A DNA stretch of 62,142 nt, taken from assembly GCA_026419775.2 (NCBI GenBank), contig JAOPGA020000370.1:1-62142 (forward strand), in the 5' to 3' direction. Made by a program: the position numbers and the translations under genes. This stretch comes from Acrasis kona. Lineage: Eukaryota > Heterolobosea > Eutetramitea > Acrasida > Acrasidae. Below the pieces are notes generated by a model. It was given only the letters and a program-made list of their open reading frames with translations, did not search any database and was not told the DNA's origin. Position 1 is the first letter of the stretch. Each line of letters starts with the position of its first letter. Below, piece after piece: positions 1 to 11,055 of this stretch.

Positions 1-59
1 TATCTCCAGATTCAAACAAGATTCAAACAACACAGATGAAGATTACAATTGAATTTATT

Positions 60-854
60 TTACACGGATACCCATTCAAACTTGAACACATCATCATCTT
101 CTTCATCAGAAATAGTTGGCTGGAAAACCCTATAAGAAAAATCTACATACAGGAACCGAAGAGTTATATTGTATCTAAACACAGCTTTGTTCAGTTTAAA
201 GTATCTTTTAACACCAGTTGCTCTTTCATCCCAATAAAAATGCCACCAATTTTTTGGAGCATTTGGAACTTGGCTTAAATGATCGGCATTATTCAAAGTA
301 ATTGTAACTGCTGGATCTGATGCACTTTTACCAAATAATTCTCTTCTTGGTCTTGACATTGTAGTTGGGCTTATTTTGATGTCTTCTGGAAAGCTGTCAA
401 CCCATCTTTTAAAGTCTGCCTCTGACAATTTACCAAGCGGATAATTTTTACAGGTCCTTGCTGCTCTTCCACCAACCATTTTCTGACGAATGTGTAAAAT
501 CATGTCGCTTATTCTTTGTCCACTGCCAACCTCAAGTACAGATTGTAAGCAAGCCTGGAGGTCTTCCCGTGTAAAACAAAGCAACTCTTGTCCGTCTTTC
601 TCTCCTGCATGATACTTCCACTTCCGTATCAATTGTGGAATGTCTTCTTCTTCTTCTTCAACATCCGTGGTTGTTTCCATGGTCTCTTTACTTGCTTTCA
701 AAATAGTGTCCCCTGGGATGACTTCTTTTGGCGTTGATATCTTGGGAGACCTTTTCTTCTTAATAACCTTGGTGGTTTTATCGTGTTTGAACTTTTTTGT
801 AGAGGGGTCATATGATTGGAAGCTATGTGTTTGTTCTAATGTTTGTGATGGCAT
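60..854 (-). CDS. Hypothetical protein with acidic ends
   Basis: This is a single open frame of 264 residues. The ATG at 854 is the first one after an in-frame stop upstream. Residues 20-50 are lysine-rich (KKKR type, a possible nuclear signal), followed by a short poly-Glu run. The middle and C-terminal half hold a Trp/Tyr/Phe-rich segment (NWWHFYWDE), and an acidic EEDDD stretch lies close to the end. I do not recognise the family. The basic and acidic low-complexity N-terminus would suit a nuclear protein, but that is inference. It lies head-to-head with the LRR-IQ gene, 242 bp away. No intron is needed to read it. Confidence 0.65.
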   Translation of the reverse strand: MPSQTLEQTHSFQSYDPSTKKFKHDKTTKVIKKKRSPKISTPKEVIPGDTILKASKETMETTTDVEEEEEDIPQLIRKWKYHAGEKDGQELLCFTREDLQACLQSVLEVGSGQRISDMILHIRQKMVGGRAARTCKNYPLGKLSEADFKRWVDSFPEDIKISPTTMSRPRRELFGKSASDPAVTITLNNADHLSQVPNAPKNWWHFYWDERATGVKRYFKLNKAVFRYNITLRFLYVDFSYRVFQPTISDEEDDDVFKFEWVSV

Positions 855-1096
855 GTTTGATAGTGCGCGTGGTGTATGTTGGCGTCATTTCTGTTTGGAT
901 TGCCTTCCTTAAAAATAAACAATAGAGTTGACCATTTTGCTCTCTTTACCTAATTGAGTTGTTTCCAGATTCCCTAGGTATCTGCGTGTTATGACAATAA
1001 ACCTTTATAATACTAATATTACCTTTTTGTTCAAGCAATGACCACAGCATTTTAAAATTACCAATTAACTTTTGTAATCAACTTTCCTTAGAATAC

Positions 1097-3081
1097 ATGA
1101 GCAACACAAAGGACGTTCTGGACCTTAGAGGTATTTTAAAGATGTTATTTTAAATGTGACAATCTAGAGAAAAATCTCGTGAGGATTGATGCTAATCTCT
1201 CAAACTCCACCGCTCTCAAAACTTTGAACCTATCCTTTAACAAAATTAACAAGATAGAAAATTTAGATAAATATTCTGTCTTAGAAAACGTATGTTTATT
1301 GAGTTGTGCATCTAACACAAGAAGTTGTATTTAGAGAGGAATCGTTTGGTTAAGCTAGAGGGGCTTAACCACATCAGGACGTTAACTACTTTAGTGTTAT
1401 CTGATAATAGCTTAAGCTCCACAACAGTAAATTTTTATCGCGCAGTTAAATTTATTTTGCAAAGGGATTAGAGCAATTGATTAATTTGACGGAGCTGGAC
1501 TTAAGCCACAATCAAATCTGTACTACCCCTGACTTCAGCACAAATACAAAGCTCACAAAACTTGATCTTTCAAGTAACGTAATACCTAGCCTTCCAAAGC
1601 TAAGATTTAATCAGCAGCTTAAAGTTAGTTGACTACATGTTCTCACTCTAAAGATGAATAGGAATTAAAGCTGCAGCAGAATGCGATAAGCGATCTTTCC
1701 CTCCTGCCCCAATCACTTCCTTCTACGTTAGAACAACTGGACATATCTAGCAATGAGATTGAGTCGATCTTTGAAGTGCGGCACCTTATACACTTGTATA
1801 ATCTCAATAGATTAAACATCAACGAAAACACATTTCAAAATACGTACTCTCAACACAGGTAAGTAGTTACAAATCAACCTCGCCATAACACTTCATAGAG
1901 TCAGCTATCGTCCTTTAGTGAGTTATCTTCTTCCTAAACTTCAATTCTTAGACCACAAACTATTTACGGATGCAGAACTTGATGTCAAAAGGCAACTACA
2001 TTCTGAGTCTTCAGAGTTGGAGTCACTACTCGCTTCTGAAAATATTGATATGCTGCAGCTGCTCGTTATGCGAGCTCCACCCACGTTACAAAAACAATCA
2101 TCTAATCCGAATATTGCGAAGGTGCAAATCCCTATCAAACAGCCCGTTGTAGAAAATGTTCCATCACCACGCCCAACACCTGAAGTATCACTACCTGTAT
2201 ACAACGCTCCGATAGTCCAACAACATCAGCTCATATACAACAGCCCCCAACAAATTCAATCTCCACCAGAGATACCACAGTATATTTATCATCAACAATA
2301 CCCAGTAGTAAATGATATGCATCATGTAGTCAATCAACATTTCCAACCTCACTTGCAACAAATGAGGATGAACGGCATTGTATACCCACATCATCAACAA
2401 CTAAATTATACAAATCATCAAATGTTGTATAATCCGCAGCAATATATGCAGCCGGCATTGCCCTCTGGTGTACAACCAATACACCCACAACAATCTCAGC
2501 CGGAAAGAGTAATCAAGGAAAACATTACTGAAGTGGAACAACCCACACTGAGTACCGACCTACCTATCACGTTGAAGCAATATGAAAAACTAAAAAAAAA
2601 GATTAAAGTGATTGAAGCACATTTTAAAACGATTAGTGCCAAAGAGAGCATAGATGAAAAAGAAAAGAAATCTGCCAAAGAACGGTCGATAGAAATGGAT
2701 GAAATGATATCTTTGAATTACCAATCTTACGTAAGTTGCGCATTGGTCATACAACAACATTGGAGAGAATATAGAGCTAGAAGGTTATATAAAAACTATG
2801 CCAAGTTACAACTTGAAAACACTAAAATGAAGTTTGAGCTGTATTTAGAGAAGCAGCAGAGAATATCCAACGAAGTTATGTTGAAAATGCTGTGGCATAA
2901 TACAAGAATGTTGTTTCTAAGTAAACAAGAGGATGAGAAAGAAGCTAAGAGATTGCATGAAGCTGCGGTGAAAATACAAAGGCGTTGGAGGGGGTACAAC
3001 TGCAGGAAGTACTTGGAGTACACCAGCGATGATGGATCACAGTGGGCTCACAATGTGAGCACGAACAGTCAGGACATGTGA
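1097..3081 (+). CDS. Leucine-rich repeat and IQ motif protein (CEP97/LRRIQ type)
   Basis: The gene rebuilds cleanly from six exons: 1097-1130, 1168-1289, 1325-1426, 1465-1623, 1662-1858 and 1899-3081. The introns are 35-40 nt, and the joined frame is 598 residues. The first ~200 residues are SDS22-type leucine-rich repeats (patterns such as LKTLNLSFNKI, LTTLVLSDNSL, LTELDLSHNQI, LEQLDISSNEI). A Pro/Gln/His-rich linker follows, then a coiled coil. Two IQ calmodulin-binding motifs come near the C-terminus (IQQHWREYRARR and IQRRWRGYNCRK). N-terminal LRRs with C-terminal IQ motifs are the layout of CEP97 and other LRRIQ proteins, which act at centrioles and cilia. Exact orthology is not shown. 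The 5' exons are too short to be seen as separate open frames, so a simple ORF call would miss the LRR domain. Confidence 0.8.
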
Positions 3082-3264
3082 TTGATAGTCTTGAAAAACA
3101 AGGCAACGAGTGCTTGAATACAATTGCATCGTTCAAGATAAGATGTACAACAATAAATCTTTAAGAATACTAAATCTATCAATCTTATTAGAAGTATGTG
3201 CCTAGAAACAAGTCTACGTAGTTTGTATAAATTTATTGTCTTAAATTTTTCAGCGTTTCAAAAA

Positions 3265-3393
3265 ATGGCGTCACATGTGACGGCAAACACACTACCAAGT
3301 GCGATTATCCTGGATATAATGCGTCACAAAGAGAAAGTGACGACAACGGAGAAATCATACCACAAGAACCTGTTTATCAGTGATAAAGATTGA
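3265..3393 (+). CDS. Small ORF, 42 residues, doubtful
   Basis: This ATG-started frame of 42 codons (begins MASHVTANT, ends SDKD) sits between the LRR-IQ gene and the end of the V-ATPase c gene. A pyrimidine-rich TTTTTCAG lies just upstream and could be a splice acceptor, but I found no upstream exon that joins in frame. It has no recognisable domain. It may be a real tiny gene or chance. The rest of 3082-3455 shows only A/T-rich sequence that would hold the two 3' ends. Confidence 0.2.
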   Translation: MASHVTANTLPSAIILDIMRHKEKVTTTEKSYHKNLFISDKD

Positions 3394-3455
3394 ATTTAAA
3401 AACGAAACAAAGTTAAATTTTGATGCTTGAAAATTTATTTTCGTCATTCCATATT

Positions 3456-4060
3456 TTATTTGGGGACGGGTGTTGGGGTGGCTGATGGTGAGGATTCACC
3501 TGGCTTTCCACACTCTGGACCGTTTGGTAACATAGAAACGATAAGGGCAACAATCAAACCATATAGACCCAAGACTTCTCCGAAAATCAACATCAAAATC
3601 AAACCTACGAACACTTGTGGTTGTTTTCCATATGCACGGACACCAGCATCTCCGACAACACCGATTGAAAGTCCGGCAGCTAGGGATGATAGACCACAAG
3701 CCAAACCGGCTGCCAAATGGGCGAACCCTTTGTATCCGGAGTATCCTTCTCTAACGTTGATTTGACCAGCGATAATGATAGCGACAACCAATCCGTAAAT
3801 TCCCAAGATACCAGCCATAATAACTGGAACAATACCCTTCATAACTTTTCTGTGGTCCATGATACCCAAATGTGCGACACCAACACCGGCTTTAGCAGAA
3901 CCGTATGCAGATCCCAAGTCTGTAGTGGTGAGTAAATAAATCAGTTGCATTTATACATACTGGCGAAAACAAGGGCTGAAGCGCATCCCATGAAACCGAA
4001 GAATGAGGCTGAAGGAGCGCAGAAGGGGGCTAGGTTAGTGTCAAGTAGAGGCAAAAACAT
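3456..4060 (-). CDS. V-type ATPase proteolipid subunit c (V0)
   Basis: There are two exons: 4060-3961 and 3919-3456, with a 41-nt intron. They join to a 187-residue protein that begins [10 protein letters not shown]. It has the four-helix proteolipid pattern, with [15 protein letters not shown] across the splice and [13 protein letters not shown] after it. The proton-carrying glutamate lies in helix 4 ([11 protein letters not shown], about residue 148). Family members form the membrane rotor ring of the vacuolar proton pump and pass protons against subunit a. The C-terminus carries an unusual extension of about 20 residues rich in Pro, Ser and Thr (ends PVPK) beyond the usual end. A start inside the intron (MQLIY) would give a truncated protein. 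The gene lies head-to-head with V0 subunit a. Confidence 0.95.
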
Positions 4061-4368
4061 TCTGGTTTATGTGTCTTTCTGTTTCTTTCTCTGCAAAAAA
4101 TTGCTCGTTGATTTGAGCCCAGTTGAGTATCCAATAGGGAGAATCCAATTAGAAGTGCAGTTGATCGGACGACAACCGAAATTCAAGGAGGCTATAAATA
4201 ATATGTTTAAACTTCGAGTTGGACACAAACTCCTGCTAGTAGGTATATTTGAATAGTCTTTCATATTATCCGTTCAACGGAGTTTTCTTGTAAACCACCC
4301 TACATTTTTTTCACCCAATCCGTATCTAGTTCCAAATTTTGTAGCGGTCATCTTTGAGAAATAGAAAC
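4061..4368. promoter_or_regulatory. Shared upstream region of the two V0 genes
   Basis: This is the 308-bp gap between the start codons of subunit c (leftward) and subunit a (rightward). No coding frame of note lies in it. A TATAAATA string is at 4193-4200, and two CCAAT strings lie at 4131-4135 and 4145-4149. A bidirectional promoter would let two subunits of the same membrane sector be expressed together. The motifs are seen; their use is inference. Confidence 0.45.
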
Positions 4369-6998
4369 ATGGGGTCGATATTGAGGTCTGAGGACATGTC
4401 CTTGGTGCAACTCACCATGCAGCGTGAAGCCGCACACGACACAGTTGCGTCGTTCGGTAATTTGGGTCTCATTCAATTTAAAGATGTAAGTTTATTCCAC
4501 TCGCCTTCCTTTACTCACATAAATAGTTGTCAGCCGACCTTAATGCCTTTCAAAGGCAGTACGCAAACGACATCAAGCGTTGTGATGAGTTGGAGCGTAT
4601 ACTAAGATATTTTGAGAAGCAACTAAAAGACAGTGAAATCAAAAGAGCAGTCGTTCCCTTGTTCGAGGGAGAAGAGCCCGCCACCAACACTGGAGATTTA
4701 TTTGCCCTCGAAACTGAGTTCGAGGAGAAGGAAAAAGAATTGTTGCAATTAAACAGCAACTTGGAACAAATGACATTAGAGAAGAACAAGAGCGAAGAGC
4801 TCACCTACGTCATCAAGCAAGGAGAGGCCATCTTCTCGAATGGTCAAGATGAAGAACTCCCAGGAAACGTAGACAGCGGAAATGGTAGCAGCGACTATCT
4901 GGTCGACGACAATTCCTCTCTAGCCAACTCTGCCAGATCTGGCGGACTAGGTTACGTGACCGGAGTCATTCCACAAAGCAAGATTCCAACTTTTGTTCTA
5001 TTGATTTATCGCGTCACCCGTGGTAACATGATTCCACGCTTCAGCGAAATTCCAGAAAAATTGTTCGACCAAAAGAGCGGCACCTTGATTGAGAAATCAG
5101 TGTTCACCGTCTTCTTTGGCGCTCAACGCGCAAGAGAAATGATCAAAAAGATTTGCGAGAGCTTGGGAGCCAACATTCACGAGTACCCCTCACAAGATGT
5201 CATCAGCGCCCAACGCAGATTAAACCAAAAGATCAACGAACTGGAACAAACCATCAACACCACCGAATTACGTCGCAACGACATTCTAACAGAAGTAAGC
5301 ACTCACTTTGAGAGCTGGAAGAGAAAGATTGCAGTGGAAAAGGCAGTGTACAATGCGTTGAACATGATGGACTACAAAATCCCAGGATCGGTCATTGCAG
5401 AGGGATGGGTCCCATCTAAGCACCTGGAAACGATTCGTTACAAGCTATCGGAGGCCAGATTGAGCAGCGGCGCACAGATCGAATCCTACATGGAAGAATT
5501 ACGCACCGACGAAGTGCCGCCAACATTCTTCGAGACCAACAAGTTCACCGCATGCTTCCAAGACATTGTGAATGCCTATGGTGTGCCAAGATACAAGGAA
5601 GTCAACCCAGCGGTATTCGCCATCATCAGTTTCCCATTCTTGTTCGCGGTCATGTTTGGTGATTGGGGACACGGAATCATCCTCGCGCTATTCGGTCTGT
5701 CCGTAATCGTCTTCGAGAACAAATTGTACAAGATGGCCGAAGAGAGCGAAATGTTCGGAATGATCTTCCACGGTCGTTACATTCTATTCATGATGGGTCT
5801 GTTCAGCATCTTCACCGGTCTCATTTACAACGACGTGTTTGGATTGAGTCTTGGAATATTCGGTCAATCAGGTTACACTTTCCACCACGATGCGAGCGGA
5901 AGGAACGTGGGCACGTTCAGCGGAGATACCTACGTATTCGGAGTCGATCCAGCATGGTACGGAACGTCCAACAAACTTTTATTCTACAATTCGCTCAAGA
6001 TGAAAACCAGCGTCATTTTCGGAGTGGTACAAATGAGTTTGGGAATCATTTTGGCGGGAGTCAACATGATTTACTTTGGACATTACTTTGATTTCGTGGT
6101 CGAGTTCATTCCCGAATTGTTGCTCCTGTGGTGCAGCTTCGGCTACATGTGCGTGTTGATCGTGGTCAAGTGGTGTCGCAGCTGGACGGAGGGCGTGAAC
6201 AGGAGTCCGATCCTCGGAGGCGTTCCTGCCATCTTGCCGACCATGACCGATTTCTTCTTGCGCTTCACCACCCTGGAACAACCAAGAGTGTTTGGAACGC
6301 CATCGAACAGCCACGTGGTGCCTGCCGTCGAAGGAACCAACGAGCAGTTGAGATTGCAACAAGTGTTGTTGGCCATCTTCGCCATCAGCATTCCCGTCTT
6401 GTTGATTCCCAAACCAGTGTACGATCATTACTTCCACAAGAAGCATCATCACGTCGATCACAGCCAACACACCCATCTACAAGACGATGACATCATGGGC
6501 ACAGGCGACGTGAACCATGCCGATACCATCGTGAGCGTCAACGACGTGCACAAGGCCACCAATCACGGAGAACAAGTCGAAGAGAGTCCGTTCAGCGAGA
6601 AGATGATCAAGCAGTTGATTCACACCATCGAGTTCGTGTTGGGCGTGGTCAGTAACACTGCTTCTTATTTGAGACTGTGGGCGTTGAGCTTGGCTCATGC
6701 TCAGTTGAGCGAGGTGTTCTGGGACATGACCATCAAGTTGTTGTTGACCAACGAGAATGCCATCGCAGAGTTCTTGGCCAAATCTGGTATTGGATTGGTC
6801 GTGATTTGGGCCGTTTGGTTCGTGTTGACCATTGGCGTCTTGTTGTTGATGGAGAGTTTGTCTGCCTTCTTGCACGCATTGAGATTGCATTGGGTGGAGT
6901 TCCAAAACAAGTTCTTCGCTGGTGATGGTCACTTGTTCCAACCATTCCATATCAGCAGCATCATCAAGGCTGCGGAGAAGGAAAATAGAGAAGATTAA
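4369..6998 (+). CDS. V-type ATPase 100-kDa subunit a (V0)
   Basis: Exons 4369-4485 and 4527-6998 (41-nt intron) give 862 residues. The first exon supplies the conserved N-terminus (LRSEDMSLVQLTMQREAA), which the long ORF alone lacks. The N-terminal half is the cytosolic stator arm with coiled coils. The C-terminal half has the multi-pass membrane domain with NPAVFAIISFPFLFAVMFGDWGHG split signatures, NDVFGLSLGIFG, and the conserved SYLRLWALSLAHAQLS segment, whose arginine (about residue 754) is essential for proton translocation in the family. The last block, LHWVEFQNKFFAGDGHLF, is also canonical. A His-rich loop (KKHHHVDHSQH) lies near residue 670-680. Synonymous sites here look more C/G-rich than in neighbours, as expected for a highly expressed gene; this is a visual impression. 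Confidence 0.97.
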
Positions 6999-7214
6999 AA
7001 TTCATTTTTTTGTTGATTTTTTTTGTAAAGTGATTCTTTTGATGTTTGTTGTAATGGATGTTATGTTTAAATGAACAAATGAACAACAGCAGGAACATCT
7101 AACTCTCCAGTGTTGGACAGCTTTTTTCGCTAACAACCAAGATATACCCAAGCAGCGATATTTGAAAAGGTACGCGATGGTTGTTGTCGTGTTACTTTTG
7201 TGGCGTCCTTCAAT

Positions 7215-7414
7215 ATGGCAGGAAATATAAAGCCAACCATGATAAATCTAATTTTAAAGTCAAACAAGGATAATGAAAAACTATATGACTTGGCGGTAAA
7301 TCTAGGTAGTAATAAGGATAAGGTAAGGCTTACAAGACAATCGTAGCAAAAGGACCATTATGTGAATGCTTGAGATATTATGACATTCAAAAGAAGATCG
7401 ACGATGAGATCTAG
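7215..7414 (+). CDS. Possible small two-exon gene
   Basis: From the ATG at 7215 the frame reads MAGNIKPTMINLILKS and on to about codon 30. A GT near 7302-7306 and the AG before CAAAAGG would give an intron of about 38-41 nt, typical of this window. The second exon then reads a short Cys/Tyr/Lys-rich tail ending KKIDDEI and a TAG at 7412-7414, for a protein of about 55 residues. Unspliced, the frame stops after 43 codons. I do not recognise it. The support is the typical intron size and in-frame join only. The rest of 6999-7482 looks like the V0a 3' end and the far gene's 3' end. Confidence 0.35.
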
Positions 7415-7482
7415 TAACAATCATGTAAAAACATTTAACTTATAAACAACAACATCTTTCTTTATATATATCAATAATACAT

Positions 7483-10400
7483 TTATTTCTCCAAAAAGTT
7501 AAAACTTAATTTCGGAATTTCAATTACATCATTCATTACTGTCACTATTCTTGTTCTACTTCTAAGTGGCTCATAATACTTTCCACTCCCATATTCAACA
7601 TCACTAGCAGTACTGCTGACTACGCTCTGTGCATCATCATCCTGTTCATCCTGATCCTCTTGTTCGTCAACGTCGTCCTGCTCTGAAGCAAGAAACTGAA
7701 GCTTATTACGAGGTGACGACGAGTGAGTGGAAGGTAGTGAAGTCTCATGGAACACATCATCGTCCACAAAAGTTGATTCCTGTTCCATCATGCTACTAGA
7801 ATAATCCGATATCATCGAAGACTCTGATTCGTTCAGATCGGAAATTTTCGATTCGTTCACATCCACATCAGAAATGGATTGTTCCAAATTTTTATTCAAT
7901 TGCTTATCGATGATTTGTTTTAGTTTTTGTAGTTCTTTAATGTGCTCTGATGTGCTCATTAAAATACTCGAGTCACTCGGTCTAACTCGTTGACTGTCAG
8001 TGAGAGGACTGTCCTCGTTGCTATTATTGTGATATTCCGAAATGGTATTTTTGGACACTACGCTCTCTCCCACCATCTTTGTGTGCATTTCTGAGGACAT
8101 GTTGAAAATTTGTGTTTGATGATTTTTGGAGTCTGCAATCAAATTCTTCAAAGTATACTTCATGTTTGAGATTTCTTTGTCAACGTCTTGATCTTCCAAC
8201 ACGGGGTTCGATGCTTCCGTTTCGGGTTCTTTTACTTGCGAATGTATGTGTTGTGATTGTTGATCGTCCTCTTGTACAAACGATTCTTGTTGATTTTCCT
8301 CTTGTTCGTAATCCTCATGGTCGTTGTTGTTGTCATCTTGATGATCATATTCATCATCATCGTCAATGTGTTGTTGTTGTTCTTCGTAATCTTCCTCAAG
8401 AACGTTTAAGCATTGTCTGGTGAGTGTTTCTCCAAAGGTCACCTTCTTCTTGACTCTTGATCCTTGGATTTCATCACGCTGTAACCTTTCGTGCAACATA
8501 TCCAGCTCCTTGATGTATTCATTTTCATTAAAGTTGTTCGTATTTGATATTTGTGATATATTGTTAATGTCAAACTGTAGATCCAAGGAGAAGGGTATTG
8601 GAGATGCTTCTTGTTCTTCTTCTTCTTCGTCATGATGAATTGGATTTTGAGTCATTGGAATATTTTCATTGTTAATTGTCGGCTTGGTGGCGACCACTCT
8701 TCTATTCATCTGAATCATTGTTAATGACAAGTACTTTAACACTTACAAATTCTGAGACCTGGTCTTGATTGAGCCTGTTTGCTGAGTTCTTTTGGTCGAC
8801 TTCTTCGAATGCATTCTCATCTTCTAAGAAGTCATTTTCGAAGTCATTTTCGACACCAAGATGGTTAAGAATGTCTCCTAAAGGTATTGTTCCAAGAGCT
8901 TCAATTAATTTATTATTGGCATCAATGGACTTGTGTGGAGATGAGTTCATTACATTACCTGACCTAGTCGCATGTTCTGATACAAACTCTTCGGGCTCAG
9001 GTTGCTCATAAGAAGTTTGCTCTGATATGCGAAGTAAATCTCTGGTGGCGAGCCCAGCACCAGTTGATTCAAGAACAGATAGATCATGAAGGAATGAGTC
9101 CATTAGATCAGAATGGCGTGGAATCTGCGTTCTGTTAACGTGTGACTCCTCGTCATCGTATGACAGAATTGATTCATCAAGTGTCCTCGCCTTTTTGATT
9201 TTGCTAGAAAATTGTGAGAAAAATGATGTGTTGTATTATACCTTATCCGTTGCTTATGGCGATGTACCCTTTGTCTCCGTAGATTCTCGGAGAAGAATGA
9301 CTTCTCCCGTAGAACAACAAAATGATGGACATTCGAATTGATGCGGTTGTGAACAGGTACTTCTTCTGGAAGTAATGTATAGTAAAAGAAGGAATTGTCA
9401 GATTGAGATGAGCGGAACGATTTGTAGTTAATTAGTGTGAGTATTAAAAACTCGTACAACTCAACTCTCACCTCGGGAGCGAGACCTAGCCTAAGCAGCG
9501 TTAAAATCAATAATTGTGACTGTTATACCTTTTTCGCTTTTTTTCTTTTTTCGATATTATCTTCTTGACTTCTTGTGTTACATCTTCGATAAGTTGTCTT
9601 GGTTGATCTGAAAATATTTTTTTTGTAACAAAAAATATCCGAGAAGAAGGAATGTATTGTGGTGAGATTCCTATTTTCTTCTTCTTTGTTCTATTTGTGA
9701 ATGGGACCCGTTCCCCTTGCATCGCCTCATTTAAAGCCTAATAGTTCAACAAACAGCACGTAAATAATACATTACCACATTGCGAGCGTCAAGAAAAAAC
9801 ATTAGATCGACAGATGTGTAGTATGGCGTTAGAAAAAGCCCAAACAATTCTACCTGCTTGTTAACATAGCGATGTGTTTTGACTGCTTCGAGAAGATCGT
9901 GTGTGGACTGTTTTGAATTAGGCTATTAATTGAATTAATAATCTTACTTGCTTGACAATTCTATCCAGACCAAACTTTTTTGAAATATGATTGAAAACAA
10001 AAGATGAGAATGTCTCTAGTGTTCCGTCTTGTGACTGAATCTCTTGCCGAAAACACTAATAAGTTATTAGTTTTAAAGGTAGTTGTTGACAATACCTGAT
10101 ACCTACTATTATATATATCGTCTATTATTCTTAGCAGCCAGTCAATAGTGCGCACAGAATTTGTTTCCTTCGCGCTGGGATGAGGTACGCTTCCGAGTGA
10201 TGCGTTTAACCGAGATTGTGACTTGGATTTCGAAGGAGTGTTTTGGGCGGGATGATGGTTTTTGAGGGAGTCAACAGATCGATTCACATCCGTAACCTTC
10301 TCCCCTCCAACTTTGTATGTCACATAAATTTCACCGTTGTTGGTTTTGCTGACCATTAAATCACTCTTACTAGCATTTGACAGCATTTTGAGTATGGTGT

Positions 10401-10926
10401 CTTTTTCATCGGCCCTTAGTTCGTTCAAACTCATTTTCATGGACAAGGATGTATTGCTTTCGTTAAATGACACTTTCACAGGCGAATCCTTGTTATTGCG
10501 GTCGCTGTTTGCTATTGAAGAAGCGTGATTGATGCTTTGTTGTTTTCTTAGCTCGTGTAATTCTTTTTGTTGAGCTTTTTGTTGTCGCATTAAATCTTGA
10601 ATTTGTTGCTCGAGAGAGGTCGCTGAAGATTTGGCGGATTGTTTTTGTTCACTTTGTTTGAAAAGTTGTGAAGCATTTAGCTGCGAGATGTTTTGCTTGT
10701 AATACTGCAGGTATCTTTGTAGGTCTGGATCATCCATATGCTGCCCTGGTCTAGGATTCTGCTTAGGTGGCTCCAGGTCGCTCACATGCAACATGGATTG
10801 CCTGTCCTCCATCACCGGATTGCGTTTGGCGCTAATGACGTAGTAAACTAAAGAAATAAACGTATAGTTCCAAAATCGCTCGTCTAACATGGGTTGACGG
10901 TGATAAAATAAACAAATACGACACAA
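7483..10926 (-). CDS. Unknown 1070-residue protein, coiled coil plus acidic tail
   Basis: Four separate open frames join into one gene. Its seven exons are 10926-10096, 10055-9948, 9907-9776, 9737-9529, 9490-9242, 9203-8747 and 8709-7483. The six introns are 37-40 nt and all junctions stay in frame, giving about 1070 residues. Residues 60-150 are a Gln/Lys coiled coil. Residues ~255-360 form a helical block with FVFNHISKKFGLDRIVKQ and VNKQVELFGLFL. This resembles, from memory only, a helical motif seen in several uncharacterised ciliary proteins. A basic KKEKKRKR patch follows, and the C-terminal third is very rich in Asp, Glu and Gln. The start could also be the Met codon at 10812. No function is assigned. 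Its neighbour on the same strand is the P4-ATPase, 129 bp upstream. Confidence 0.75.
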
Positions 10927-11055
10927 TGATCATGTCTACGAAACTTTCAAGTAACGTAATATTATTGAAAAAGAACATGTCTTTGTTAACTAGTAATACT
11001 TTTTATTAAGCGCTTAGTACTTTTATTTTGACAATTAATTTGCCAAACCATACCC

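Noticed and set aside
5979..6950. Several 80-165-residue frames opposite V-ATPase subunit a
   Set aside because: They are shadow frames caused by the codon bias of the real gene; no independent domain.
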